This document shows positions 36,643-45,258 of a stretch of DNA of 64,000 nucleotides, piece by piece. The first letter of the stretch is position 1, and each line of letters opens with the position of its first letter. The stretch comes from JAICWP01 sp035278025. GTDB taxonomy: Bacteria; Acidobacteriota; Terriglobia; Terriglobales; Acidobacteriaceae. The DNA lies in contig DATEJK010000117.1 in NCBI GenBank assembly GCA_035278025.1, forward strand, positions 13,647 to 77,646. The letters run 5' to 3'. Under the pieces are notes generated by a model. The model saw nothing but the letters and a program-made list of their open reading frames with translations. It ran no database searches and was not told the origin of the DNA. The position numbers were made by a program, and so were the translations under genes.

Positions 36643-36969
36643 TCACACCTTGGGCTCGGGGTTGGGAGCGCCGCACCAACCGCGCATGCCTTCCTGGAAC
36701 TTCTCACGTTCCTCGGGAGTCATCTGTTCCCAGCGCTCGCGCATGCGGCGCCGCCAATGCGTGCGCCCACCCCCGTGACTGTGAAAGCTGCCGAAAAGAA
36801 TCTTGCACAGGATGACCAGCCCCAGTGCCTGCCAAAAGCTGATGTGCCGCAAGCCAAACAGAGCAGGCATCAGCCAGTTCCACAGGGCCATGATGACAAA
36901 GCCAAAGACAACAAAAGCTACGACTGCGAACAGCATGATCTTCAGTACCCTTGCTATGCGACTTTTCAT
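36643..36969 (-). CDS. small membrane protein paired with an ECF sigma factor
   Basis: 108 residues. Two hydrophobic helices (about 12-33 and 42-62) contain WNWLMPALFGL and ISFWQALGLVILCKILFG. A cytosolic tail follows, with a Gly/His segment (HSHGGG) and a charged end WEQMTPEEREKFQEG. Similar proteins sit beside ECF sigma factors in Acidobacteria and Bacteroidetes, so a sensing or anti-sigma role is possible. The ATG at 36969 has GAGGA at good spacing; a GTG at 36981 that overlaps the sigma stop is the alternative. Confidence 0.75.
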   Translation of the reverse strand: MKSRIARVLKIMLFAVVAFVVFGFVIMALWNWLMPALFGLRHISFWQALGLVILCKILFGSFHSHGGGRTHWRRRMRERWEQMTPEEREKFQEGMRGWCGAPNPEPKV

Positions 36970-36977
36970 TGCGGTCC

Positions 36978-37562
36978 TCACAATTTTGAAAATTCGGTGT
37001 GGATAGCCTTGAGCCGCCGCCGCAAATGCAGCACGGCGTAGCGCTTGCGCGAAAGCAGCGTGTTCACGCTGAGCCCGGTTGCAGCGGCTAGTTCGCGGAA
37101 GCTGCGGCCCTCGATTTCATGGGCGATGAATACCTCGCGCTGCTCATCGGGAAGCTCTTCCAGGGCGTCCTCCAGTTCGGCCAGGAGCAAACGCCTGACA
37201 AACGCCGCTTCCGGCCCAGACTCCGGCGAGGGCAGCAGGTCTTGCAAGTTGAACGACTCTCCGTCTTCAGCAAGCGCGAGCGGTTCGCGCAGCGGATCAT
37301 GTTTTCTTTTGCGGTACAGGTCAATAATGCGATTACGGGCGACGCGGAACAGCCAGGCACCAGCCTGCTCAATCGGCTTCATCAGGCGGTAAGCCTGCAC
37401 GAACTCGTAGAACACGTCCTGCAGAATATCTTCCGCATCGGCCTCGTCGGCCACGCGCCGGCGGATAAAATTGCGAAGCCCGGCTCTCTCCTTCCCGACA
37501 GCCGCGGAGATGCGCCGATCCTGCTCCGTCGTCATCCACTCGATGGTAGTCGCCTCATCCAT
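36978..37562 (-). CDS. ECF-family RNA polymerase sigma factor
   Basis: 194 residues. Region 2 (ADAEDILQDVFYEFVQAY ... WLFRVARNRIIDLYRKRK) and region 4 (LEDALEELPDEQREVFIAHEIEGRSFRELAAATG split around the helix-turn-helix SVNTLLSRKRYAVLHLRRRL) are both clear. It would direct RNA polymerase to a stress or envelope regulon. The small membrane protein directly downstream is the only candidate partner here. The start is taken as the first ATG; an ATG nine codons later is possible. Confidence 0.9.
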   Translation of the reverse strand: MDEATTIEWMTTEQDRRISAAVGKERAGLRNFIRRRVADEADAEDILQDVFYEFVQAYRLMKPIEQAGAWLFRVARNRIIDLYRKRKHDPLREPLALAEDGESFNLQDLLPSPESGPEAAFVRRLLLAELEDALEELPDEQREVFIAHEIEGRSFRELAAATGLSVNTLLSRKRYAVLHLRRRLKAIHTEFSKL

Positions 37563-37876
37563 CTATTGATGTAGACGAATGAGCGGGCTGAATATTTTTA
37601 AAAAAATGGGCACCCAGGGTGGCTCACGGTCTTATCAGCCGTACCTGCGAATTACGGGGCCGAGCAATTGAAAGGCGGGAAGAGTTGGCCAGGGCGATTT
37701 GCGGCGGGCCGCCACTTTCCTTTAAAAGGCCAAGCGGTGGGCGTGAAGCACAGGCCGGTGATAGGCGTCACAGCCGAAGGCGGGGAGAGCGCATAGGTTA
37801 AAAGAGGGAGAATAGCCCCGGCCACACCGCTCCTGCGAAGGCTGCAGTCCAGCGGTGTGCGCAGAAAGGAGGGCCT

Positions 37877-38308
37877 ATGAAGCCCTTCAGCCTGCTGCTT
37901 GGCAGTATCCTTTCGGTCGCGGTTATCGCCATGCTGCTGTTGACCTTCGGGGTGAAACCGCGGGGACCGACGGAACAGGGAGCGGCCCTATACAATATCG
38001 CGAGCGAGACTACGGTGAAGGGAGTGGTACGCGCGATCGAGGATTCCCCTTGCGCGGTGAGCGAAAGCGAAATTGGCCGGCACCTGCGGCTGCAAACAGT
38101 CGAGGGCATGATGCAGATCCACCTGGCGCCGGCGCGGGTGATGCGCAGCCAGAAGTTCAGCTTTTCGCCCGGCGACCAGATCGAAGTGCTTGGTTCCAAG
38201 CTCAGCTTGCAGGGAGACGAATCCATCATCGCGCGGGAGATCACGCGGGGCAACGAAAGCTTCTTTCTGCGCGATCGCGAAGGCAAGCTCTTGCTGGTGC
38301 AGCAGTAG
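37877..38308 (+). CDS. hypothetical anchored protein, OB-fold-like
   Basis: 143 residues. One N-terminal membrane helix or signal anchor (about 5-25), then an extracytoplasmic domain with a beta-rich pattern (TTVKGVVRAIEDSPC, GMMQIHLAPARVM, GDQIEVLGSKL, KLLLVQQ) like small OB-fold proteins. A perfect AAAGGAGG precedes the start. Function unknown. The 314 bases upstream (37563-37876) contain an AT-rich tract likely serving the divergent sigma factor and no clear gene. Confidence 0.7.
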   Translation: MKPFSLLLGSILSVAVIAMLLLTFGVKPRGPTEQGAALYNIASETTVKGVVRAIEDSPCAVSESEIGRHLRLQTVEGMMQIHLAPARVMRSQKFSFSPGDQIEVLGSKLSLQGDESIIAREITRGNESFFLRDREGKLLLVQQ

Positions 38309-38343
38309 GTGGCAGCGAGGCTGGGCCGGGTCAGGCGGCGCAT

Positions 38344-39018
38344 GTGAGAGGGCAAGCTGAGGAGCGAAGCTTACTTCCCTTCCGGGACCGGGCCGAAGCC
38401 GGGCGACTGCTGGGAAGCGCGCTGGGAGCCTACGCCGGGCGAAGCGACGTGCTGGTGCTGGCGCTGCCGCGCGGCGGCATTCCGGTTGCTTACGAGGTCG
38501 CCAAGGCGCTGGCCGCCCCGCTGGATATCTTCGTAGTACGCAAACTGGGGGCGCCCGGCAACCCGGAACTGGCGATCGGGGCGGTGGCTCCGGGAGGCAT
38601 CTGCATTTTGCAGGAACAGCTGATTGACGAGCTGGGAATTTCCGCCGTAGCGGTAGCCCGCATCGCCGCGGGCGAGGAACAGACACGGCGGCAAAACGAA
38701 AGCCTGTACCGGCGCAACCTTCCGCCGCACCGAGTAGCGGGCATGACGGCCATTCTGGTGGACGACGGAATTGCCACTGGCTCCAGCATGCGCGCCGCCA
38801 TTGCCGCTCTGCGGGAACTGGGGGCCAACAAGATCGTGGTGGCGGCGCCGGTTGCCCCGGCGTACAGCAGCCGCGAACTGCAGATGCTGGCCGACCAGGT
38901 GGTTTGCCTGGCGATGCCCGACGGCTTTCTTACGGTGGGCCAGTGGTACGTTGATTTTGAGCAGGTGAGCGATGAGGAAATGGCTGCATTATTGCAGCCA
39001 GCATCCATCTTGGCTTGA
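38344..39018 (+). CDS. phosphoribosyltransferase-fold protein
   Basis: 224 residues from a GTG start; a longer frame continues upstream through the preceding gene but is a shadow. The PRPP-binding loop is ILVDDGIATGSSM, with LALPRGGIPVAYEVAKAL near the N-terminus. Proteins of this type are often annotated as phosphoribosyltransferases fused to or encoded with esterases or hydrolases. The base substrate is unknown. The start follows the previous stop by 35 bases. Confidence 0.8.
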   Translation: MRGQAEERSLLPFRDRAEAGRLLGSALGAYAGRSDVLVLALPRGGIPVAYEVAKALAAPLDIFVVRKLGAPGNPELAIGAVAPGGICILQEQLIDELGISAVAVARIAAGEEQTRRQNESLYRRNLPPHRVAGMTAILVDDGIATGSSMRAAIAALRELGANKIVVAAPVAPAYSSRELQMLADQVVCLAMPDGFLTVGQWYVDFEQVSDEEMAALLQPASILA

Positions 39019-39031
39019 AAAGGAGCACCCC

Positions 39032-39514
39032 ATGCCGCTGCAGAGGTTGAAGGAATTGCTGGACCGCAATGGCGTCCAGTACGAAAGCATAGTCCACCTT
39101 CCCGCCTATACCGCCCAGGGCATTGCCGCGATGACCCACATTTCGGGCAAAGAGCTGGCCAAGACGGTAATCGTGAAACTGGACGGGGCGCTGGCCATGG
39201 CGGTGGTGCCGGCCTCGCATCGCATTGATTTGCGGCTGCTGCAGGCGGCGACGGGCGCGGCCACGGCGGCGCTGGCCAGTGAAGAGGAATTCAAGGACGC
39301 ATTTCCGGGCTGTGAAACCGGCGCCATGCCGCCATTTGCCGGACTGTACGGCCTGCCACTTATGGTGGATGAGACCGTGACGCATGACCAGGAGATCGTA
39401 TTCAACGCCGGCTCACATACGGAACTGATGCGCCTGGCTTACGAGGACTTCGCCCGGTTGGAGAAGCCAAAGGTGCTGAGATTTTCAGCCGGCTCCTCCA
39501 GAGCAGCCGCTTAG
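39032..39514 (+). CDS. YbaK/ProX-type aminoacyl-tRNA deacylase
   Basis: 160 residues. The YbaK fold is shown by KELAKTVIVKLDGALAMAVVP, the conserved Lys in KTVIVK, GCETGAMPPFAGLYGLPLMVD and IVFNAGSHTELMRL. These proteins hydrolyse misacylated tRNA such as Cys-tRNA(Pro) or Ala-tRNA(Pro). AAAAGGAG precedes the ATG. It follows the phosphoribosyltransferase gene by 13 bases. A hairpin (CGGCCGG at 39543, CCGGCCG at 39566) follows the stop. Confidence 0.87.
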   Translation: MPLQRLKELLDRNGVQYESIVHLPAYTAQGIAAMTHISGKELAKTVIVKLDGALAMAVVPASHRIDLRLLQAATGAATAALASEEEFKDAFPGCETGAMPPFAGLYGLPLMVDETVTHDQEIVFNAGSHTELMRLAYEDFARLEKPKVLRFSAGSSRAAA

Positions 39515-39631
39515 GCGTAATGGACTCGAGCGGGGAGTGAAGCGGCCGGCCAGTTCCGAAAGTAACCGGCCGTCACATTGACGGTTCTTAGCGGCTGGCC
39601 AATAATCAATACGCGCCAGGAAGCCCCTCAT

Positions 39632-39653
39632 TTACCCAAAATGTTACCCAAAA
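39632..39653. repeat. direct repeat TTACCCAAAA
   Basis: Two exact copies at 39632-39641 and 39644-39653, 12-base period, upstream of the lipoprotein protease gene. They could bind a regulator. No other copy was noticed. Confidence 0.4.
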
Positions 39654-39741
39654 CAGCCTGGGATACCACTCTTCTAAAGTTTTCAGAGACACTGTTCAGA
39701 GATTTAGCGTCTAAGTGTGTGCGCGGCTTGCTGGAGGCCGG

Positions 39742-41571
39742 ATGAGCCGAGGGTTGTGCGTAGCCACCGTATGGGCTGCAATGCTGCTGGTGGGATGCGG
39801 CGGAGGGTCAACGCCGCCTCCCGCAATCGGGATAAGCGTATCGCCAAGCACGGTGACGCTATCCCCAGGGTCGTCACAAGTCTTTAAAGCCACCGTCATC
39901 AATACCACGGACACGGTTGTAACCTGGCAAGTCAACAATATCAATGGCGGTAATGCCAAGGTCGGGACCATCAGCACGTTTGGAGTGTACGTAGCGCCCC
40001 CTACCGAGCCGACGCCTCCGACGGTGAACGTAAAGGCGATTTCGCAGGCCGACCCGAGCAAATCGGCGAGAGCTCTGGTGACCATTGGCCAACCCGCCGG
40101 CGCAGCCAACCAGCAGATGCAGTCGCTGCCCATCAAAATGGGCACTTCCGGCGGCAACAGCCTGGACCTGACCAAGAGCGGCACGACGATCACGTGCTGC
40201 TCAGGCACACTGGGGTCGCTGATTGAGCGAGCCGGCACCTTCTACATCTTGAGCAACAACCATGTGCTGGCGCGCTCCGATCAGGGCAAAACCGGGGAAC
40301 CGATTACGCAACCTGGACTGGTGGACAGCAATTGCAATCCAGCTACGCCGGTAGCCAACTTGAGCCAATTCGTGCAATTGCCGGAAGGTGGCACCAGCAC
40401 CGCTCCCAAGACAGGCACCGTGGACGCAGCGATCGCCCAGATCATCAGTGGCGCAGTGGACACCTCCGGCAGCATACTGGAGCTGGGAACGGCCAGTTCG
40501 ACGCCCGAGGTCCCGAATCCCGCGCCGCCAGCCAGCACCACGATTGCGCCGCTAATCGGTATGGGGGTGGCAAAGGCGGGCCGGAGTTCGGGCCTGACCT
40601 GCTCCAGCATCAGCTCCATTAATACAGCGGTGGACATCAGCTACACCACCAGCTGCAGCGGGGGCACGACTTTCTACGTGCAGTACAACAACCAGATTGT
40701 GATCAGCGGAGCCAGCTTTAGCGCGGCGGGCGATTCCGGTTCGCTGGTGGTGAACTCAAAAACCGCTCAACCGGTAGGACTACTCTATGGGGGTGATAGC
40801 AGCAGCACGGTCGCCAATCCCATCGGCGCAGTGCTAGGAGCTCTGACGGACAGCAAAGGCAATGTGCCTACGATTGTGGGGGGCGCGGCGCACGCCGTTG
40901 TCTGCCCCACGCTGGCGGGCGCCGCTCCCGCCTCGGAGCAGACCACAGCGCCGCTGGCCGCAAGCAAGATCGCTCACGCCACCGAGGTCTCTAACCGCTA
41001 CGCTACGAGGCTGCTGGCCAACCCGGCGGTTGCCGGAATCGCGGTGGGCCGCAGCGAGGACGCAACCGGCAACGCGGCCGTGGTCATCTATGTGAAATCC
41101 CTGCCCCATCCCGGCGCCTTTCCCGCCCAATTGGATGGGGTCAGAACCAGGATTGTGGCCATTTCCGCAGCCCCAGCTGGTGCCGAATCGGCCGCGGGCG
41201 TTCCGGCGGTTGCTGTTCCGGAATCAGAGGTGGCTCGGGTCGCAAGGGTCAAGGAGCAACAAGCGGAACAACTCATGCGCGGTAATAGGGCGATTTTCGG
41301 GGTGGGAATAGGAGCCAGCAAAGACAGTCCGGGCGAGGCTGCGCTGGTTTTATTCGTTGACAAGGATATGCGTTACACCGCGCCGGCGGTGATGGACGGA
41401 GCCCGCACCCAGGTGGTACGGAGCGACCGCTTCCGCGCATGGGGATGGAATGAGCATGAGCAGCCGCAGGCCTGCCGGGCCACCAGTTTTGCGAAAGACA
41501 AACAACTGCTGGCGCCCTCAAGCTCCGGAAGAGGGGGCGCGCTTCACGCGGCGCGCCACCTGATTGAGTAA
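39742..41571 (+). CDS. lipoprotein with Ig-like domain and trypsin-fold protease
   Basis: 609 residues. Lipobox LLVGC at the N-terminus. An Ig-like domain follows (about 35-125, ISVSPSTVTLSPGSSQVF). The centre has a chymotrypsin-like triad: His174 (SNNHVL), Asp228 (TVDAAIAQI) and Ser332 (GDSGS). Two related segments end the chain (from about 427, NPAVAGIAVG, and about 515, NRAIFGVGIG), each about 60 residues with a VDGVRT/MDGART-like close, so they are a tandem duplicated domain. It is probably a surface or periplasmic protease. GGAGG precedes the ATG at 39742. The last 54 bases overlap the response-regulator gene on the other strand. Confidence 0.75.
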   Translation: MSRGLCVATVWAAMLLVGCGGGSTPPPAIGISVSPSTVTLSPGSSQVFKATVINTTDTVVTWQVNNINGGNAKVGTISTFGVYVAPPTEPTPPTVNVKAISQADPSKSARALVTIGQPAGAANQQMQSLPIKMGTSGGNSLDLTKSGTTITCCSGTLGSLIERAGTFYILSNNHVLARSDQGKTGEPITQPGLVDSNCNPATPVANLSQFVQLPEGGTSTAPKTGTVDAAIAQIISGAVDTSGSILELGTASSTPEVPNPAPPASTTIAPLIGMGVAKAGRSSGLTCSSISSINTAVDISYTTSCSGGTTFYVQYNNQIVISGASFSAAGDSGSLVVNSKTAQPVGLLYGGDSSSTVANPIGAVLGALTDSKGNVPTIVGGAAHAVVCPTLAGAAPASEQTTAPLAASKIAHATEVSNRYATRLLANPAVAGIAVGRSEDATGNAAVVIYVKSLPHPGAFPAQLDGVRTRIVAISAAPAGAESAAGVPAVAVPESEVARVARVKEQQAEQLMRGNRAIFGVGIGASKDSPGEAALVLFVDKDMRYTAPAVMDGARTQVVRSDRFRAWGWNEHEQPQACRATSFAKDKQLLAPSSSGRGGALHAARHLIE

Positions 41572-41910
41572 TTCTTCCGGACGCAGCGGCTTGCTTAACA
41601 GGTCAAAGGAATGGCCGGCGGCCCGGGCTTTCTGCATCAAGTCCGCAGTGGAGGCCTGGCCGGAGAGCAGCAGGATGGCGCAGCCGGGCAGAAGCTCGCG
41701 GGCGCGGATGGCCACGTCTATGCCGCTGATGTCGGGCATGATGACGTCGCTGATGAGCAATTCAGGACGGAAAGAGAGCAATTCCTGCAATGCGGCAGCG
41801 CCGGAATACACCACCCGGGGCTGGTAGCCGCCCTGGCGCAGGATAAGCCCCAGCGTATCAGCGATGAGCACTTCGTCATCCGCAATCAGAACTTTGACCT
41901 GGGTGTTCAT
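41518..41910 (-). CDS. single-domain response regulator (CheY-like)
   Basis: 130 residues, receiver domain only: acidic pair in IADDE, phospho-acceptor Asp in LLISDVIMP, and conserved Lys in LLSKPLRP. No output domain. It follows the small HTH gene by 34 bases and overlaps the convergent protease gene at its end. No histidine kinase is encoded nearby. Confidence 0.88.
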   Translation of the reverse strand: MNTQVKVLIADDEVLIADTLGLILRQGGYQPRVVYSGAAALQELLSFRPELLISDVIMPDISGIDVAIRARELLPGCAILLLSGQASTADLMQKARAAGHSFDLLSKPLRPEELLNQVARRVKRAPSSGA

Positions 41911-41944
41911 GAAATTTCCTGACGGTCAGGGGGGAAAGCGCGTC

Positions 41945-42136
41945 TCAGAGGCTGCGGATGCGCTTGAGTTCGGCACGCAGCGCCTCTTCTACCCGCTGGG
42001 AGCGGCGCTCGCCGCGGGCGACGCGGCTTACATAAGAGCGGTCCACACCCAAGTGGCGGGCGACGCGGGCGTACAGACCACGATATCGAGCATATCGCGC
42101 CAGTTCGCCACTTTTTCCGCCGTGACCTGTCACCAT
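41945..42136 (-). CDS. small helix-turn-helix protein
   Basis: 63 residues from the ATG at 42136. The core YRGLYARVARHLGVDRSYVSRVARGERRS is a Cro/XRE-like helix-turn-helix. The frame continues upstream without stop to 42244, but that part holds the promoter, so the short form is preferred. It is probably a DNA-binding regulator of itself and of the response regulator downstream. Confidence 0.7.
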   Translation of the reverse strand: MVTGHGGKSGELARYARYRGLYARVARHLGVDRSYVSRVARGERRSQRVEEALRAELKRIRSL

Positions 42137-42182
42137 TGATGACACGATAGGCTGTTTAGATTGGCTTCCGCAATTCCCGATT

Positions 42183-42210
42183 ACTATAACGCTGGCGTTA
42201 GTTCTGTCAA
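42183..42210 (-). promoter_or_regulatory. promoter with a palindromic operator in its spacer
   Basis: On the minus strand TTGACA (42210-42205), 16 bases, then TATAGT (42188-42183). The spacer holds the perfect palindrome TAACGC-CA-GCGTTA (42200-42187). It lies about 50 bases before the small HTH gene and suggests autoregulation. Confidence 0.6.
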
Positions 42211-42355
42211 GCAGAGCAAGCGCGGAATTTACTTTTAGTACCAAGAAATTAGCGGGCGGAAGCGGCGGCGAAGCCAGAGAAGGTCCGACAAAGCTGGCTG
42301 CGTTTGCTTCCGGTGAATAAAGCCGGGAGTAGGGACAGCGGCTTTCTAACCATCA

Positions 42356-45121
42356 TCAATGTTCACGCCGGGGCGGCGGCATGGGACGATTGCCCATGCG
42401 GTCGCGCCACAGGATAGCGTTCAAACGCTGTGCGGGAGCGGCGTCGGCGTGGGTGAAGTCCATTTTCAGCGACTCGCGTGCTCCGGGGGTGCTCGATGTG
42501 TTCGTGCGGTAAAGCAGGCCGTTGTCCCGGTTCCGGTAATCGGCCTGGAAGGGCGGCTGTCCGGGTCCGCTGAACAAGGGCGCCATGAGCGGCGCCAGGG
42601 CGTCATTGCTGTTCATGGGCGGGAGTCCGAGCAGCACCTCCATGGTGTGGATAACGCTTACGGTGGTGTAGAAGTGGTGGTCCACATAGGGACTGGCGGC
42701 AGAGCCCGGGGAATACTTGCTGATTACGAAGGCGATGCTGCGATGCGCGTCCACGTGATCGGCGCCGTCCTGGGCATCGTCTTCCAGGGCGAAAATCGCC
42801 GTATCGTCCCAGTAGGGGCTATGGGAAACGGCTTCCACTACCCTGCCCAGCGCCAGGTCGTTGTCGGCCACGGAGGCAGAGGGCGTAGGAAGGCCGGGGC
42901 GGGTGCCGGCAGTGTGGTCATTGGGCAGACGGAGCAAGACAAATGCCGGCAGCTGTTCTCCTTTGCCCTCCTGGCGGGCGCGCACGAACTGCTGGAACTC
43001 GTTGAAAAACTCGTCCACCCGCAGCTGGTCGGGGTAGTCGAGGCGAAAGTCGGCGAAATTGGGATCGAAGTGGCCGCGCAGCTGGGGCTTGGTGGGCACA
43101 TCGCGAGCCAGCATGGGCACCGGCCACGGCCAGAGACTGGGCGAACCGTGGGGCTCGCCGACATTGGGCGGCAGGGCCTCGCCCTTTTTCACCCGCGGGT
43201 GCAGGCAGGGCTGGGAAGGCTCGAGGGGCGTGCCCGAGCGGGGTGATGCGGCCTGGCTTCCCCGTTCCCGGCACCAGATGGTGGCCACGAATTCGCCATA
43301 GTGCCGGTAGGAAAGGTGGTGGCGGGCCAGATTGCCCCACAGGTATCCGGTTTCCGGTTCGTTGACGTCGGGCTCATCGTGCTGCAAGGGAAACTCGCCG
43401 GCGACTTCGCCTTCGTAGTCATAGGTACGCTCCTGGCCGCGATAGGCAATCTGCCAGGTCTTCTCGGTGTAATCGGAGGTAATGCCGGCGGTGGACCAGA
43501 CGTGGCCATCCCCGGAGACCTCTCCGCTGTCATAGAAGTTATCGAGAATGCCGAACTGGCGGGCCAGGGCGTGCTCATTGGGGGTAACATCCTCGCCAAA
43601 CATGGTGAGCGAGGGATCGCCGTCGCCGGGCTTGAGGTCGCCCAATATCTGGTCGTAAGTGCGGTTTTCCTTGATGATGTATATGACGTGGCGAATGGGG
43701 TTTTTGCCGGAACGAAACATGATTTGCGCGGGAGCGGTCCGCAGCAGATTGCTGTCTTCGACTTCGCGGGTGAGTTCGGCCATCCGCGGCTCCGCCTGGC
43801 GGATGCTCACGCGGGCGATGGAGCCGTGCAGCAGGGTGGCGATATAGCCAGTATCATTTCCCCGGCGGGTGTGGCTTGTGTTAGGCCCGGTGCCTTCGCC
43901 CTTGCCGCTGGCGATGAGAAGGTCGTCGCCATGAACCGCGAGTGCCGTGGGATACCATTCGGTGGGAATGAAACCGGATGCCTCCTGGGGAGCGGTGGTT
44001 GCGGGCATGGCGTCATTAAATTGGGAGATATCGAAAACCGCCACCGCATCCGAAGATGCATCCGCCACGAACAGCCGACGGCCATCGGCCGACTCGGCCA
44101 GGGCATTGGGGAAAGTGCCCCCGAAGGTCTCACCGGGCAGGCGAGTGGAGAGCAAACGCAGAAGCTTGCCGCTGGTGGCATCCACCACGGCCACGGCGTC
44201 AGCGTTGGAAAGTGTCACGAAGAGCAGCTTGTCATCCGCGCTCAAGAGCATGGCGGTGGGGTGCGAGCCGGGTTCTATGGCGGAATTGGGCTTGAGCAGG
44301 GCGATGCGGCGGATGACCTTGCCGCGGTCGAGATCGAGTTCGGCCACTTGGGAAGCGTTCCATAAGGTGCAGAAGGCGCGGCGGCCGTCACGCGTGACCA
44401 CCACGGTATAGGGAAACGCGGAGGGCAATTCCCTGCCCGCGCTTAGGTCAAACCGGTGCAGCAGCTTGCCCTGGCGGTCGAGCAGCACGGCGTTATCAGA
44501 AAGATTATTGGCCAGCAGCAGTTCTTCCCGGCCGCCACTAGAGAAGGCGACAATGCCAGCGGGATAGGGGATGGCTTCTCCGCGCGGAACCTCGGCCAAA
44601 TCGTAGGCCACGTGCTTGGCGGGCGAGACCGGCTGCAGGCCGACAGGGATAAAGCTATCGGCCGACAGCTTTCCATTCGCGAAACGGTACACTGCGATTC
44701 CGTTTCCGGTGTCGCCCGGGTGCTGGCCGGTGGGATCGGTAATGGAACCCACCGTGGCATAGAGGCGGCCACCATCCGGGCTGAAAGCAAGCCCGAGAAA
44801 CACAGCCTGGCGGGCATGAGGTCCGAGGCGGGGATCGGGAAAATCGGTCAGCCGGCCGGTCTGGAGATCGAGCACGGCGATGGACTGCCGATAATGAGAC
44901 TCGGGGGTGCCAAAGCCGGCGTTGAGCAGCGCCAGATAGCGGCCGCCGGGCGCGAGCACGGCGGCAACCGGCAGGCCATTGGTGGGCTGCGGATTTCCCG
45001 GCGGCGGGGCCATCAACTGCTTGCTGCTGGGAAGAGAGATTATTTTTTGCTGGGCAAGCTTTTTCTGGTAACCCAAGGCGAGCGCGGCAATCAACAGCAG
45101 CAGGAGAAGTGTGCGCTTCAA
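42356..45121 (-). CDS. beta-propeller and phosphoesterase fusion, exported
   Basis: 921 residues. Signal peptide or anchor at the N-terminus. Residues about 50-440 are YVTN/NHL-like propeller blades (e.g. LLSADDKLLFVTLSNADAVAVVD). Residues about 480-900 match the AcpA/phospholipase-C-like phosphoesterase family of the alkaline phosphatase superfamily (HVIYIIKENRTYDQILGD, NFYDSGEVSGDGHVWSTAG, ALEDDAQDGADHVDAHRS). The metal-binding Asp/His residues appear present. It probably hydrolyses phosphoesters outside the cytoplasm. It is divergent from the GH15 gene with a 137-base shared upstream region. Confidence 0.83.
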   Translation of the reverse strand: MKRTLLLLLLIAALALGYQKKLAQQKIISLPSSKQLMAPPPGNPQPTNGLPVAAVLAPGGRYLALLNAGFGTPESHYRQSIAVLDLQTGRLTDFPDPRLGPHARQAVFLGLAFSPDGGRLYATVGSITDPTGQHPGDTGNGIAVYRFANGKLSADSFIPVGLQPVSPAKHVAYDLAEVPRGEAIPYPAGIVAFSSGGREELLLANNLSDNAVLLDRQGKLLHRFDLSAGRELPSAFPYTVVVTRDGRRAFCTLWNASQVAELDLDRGKVIRRIALLKPNSAIEPGSHPTAMLLSADDKLLFVTLSNADAVAVVDATSGKLLRLLSTRLPGETFGGTFPNALAESADGRRLFVADASSDAVAVFDISQFNDAMPATTAPQEASGFIPTEWYPTALAVHGDDLLIASGKGEGTGPNTSHTRRGNDTGYIATLLHGSIARVSIRQAEPRMAELTREVEDSNLLRTAPAQIMFRSGKNPIRHVIYIIKENRTYDQILGDLKPGDGDPSLTMFGEDVTPNEHALARQFGILDNFYDSGEVSGDGHVWSTAGITSDYTEKTWQIAYRGQERTYDYEGEVAGEFPLQHDEPDVNEPETGYLWGNLARHHLSYRHYGEFVATIWCRERGSQAASPRSGTPLEPSQPCLHPRVKKGEALPPNVGEPHGSPSLWPWPVPMLARDVPTKPQLRGHFDPNFADFRLDYPDQLRVDEFFNEFQQFVRARQEGKGEQLPAFVLLRLPNDHTAGTRPGLPTPSASVADNDLALGRVVEAVSHSPYWDDTAIFALEDDAQDGADHVDAHRSIAFVISKYSPGSAASPYVDHHFYTTVSVIHTMEVLLGLPPMNSNDALAPLMAPLFSGPGQPPFQADYRNRDNGLLYRTNTSSTPGARESLKMDFTHADAAPAQRLNAILWRDRMGNRPMPPPRREH

Positions 45122-45258
45122 GTTGCGTGAGCCCTTTCCGCGAAATGGCCGACCATTGTAACGAAATTGTGTGGCGCGCAGGTTAACAATTCCTTTCAGC
45201 CCAGGACGGAAGCGGCCAGTTCCGGTTTAAAATTGACGATCCATTTCGCGCCAACAGC

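Noticed and set aside
37855..38343. upstream extension of the phosphoribosyltransferase frame
   Set aside because: It runs out of frame across the preceding gene, which has a signal anchor and a perfect RBS. The GTG at 38344 fits the family start.
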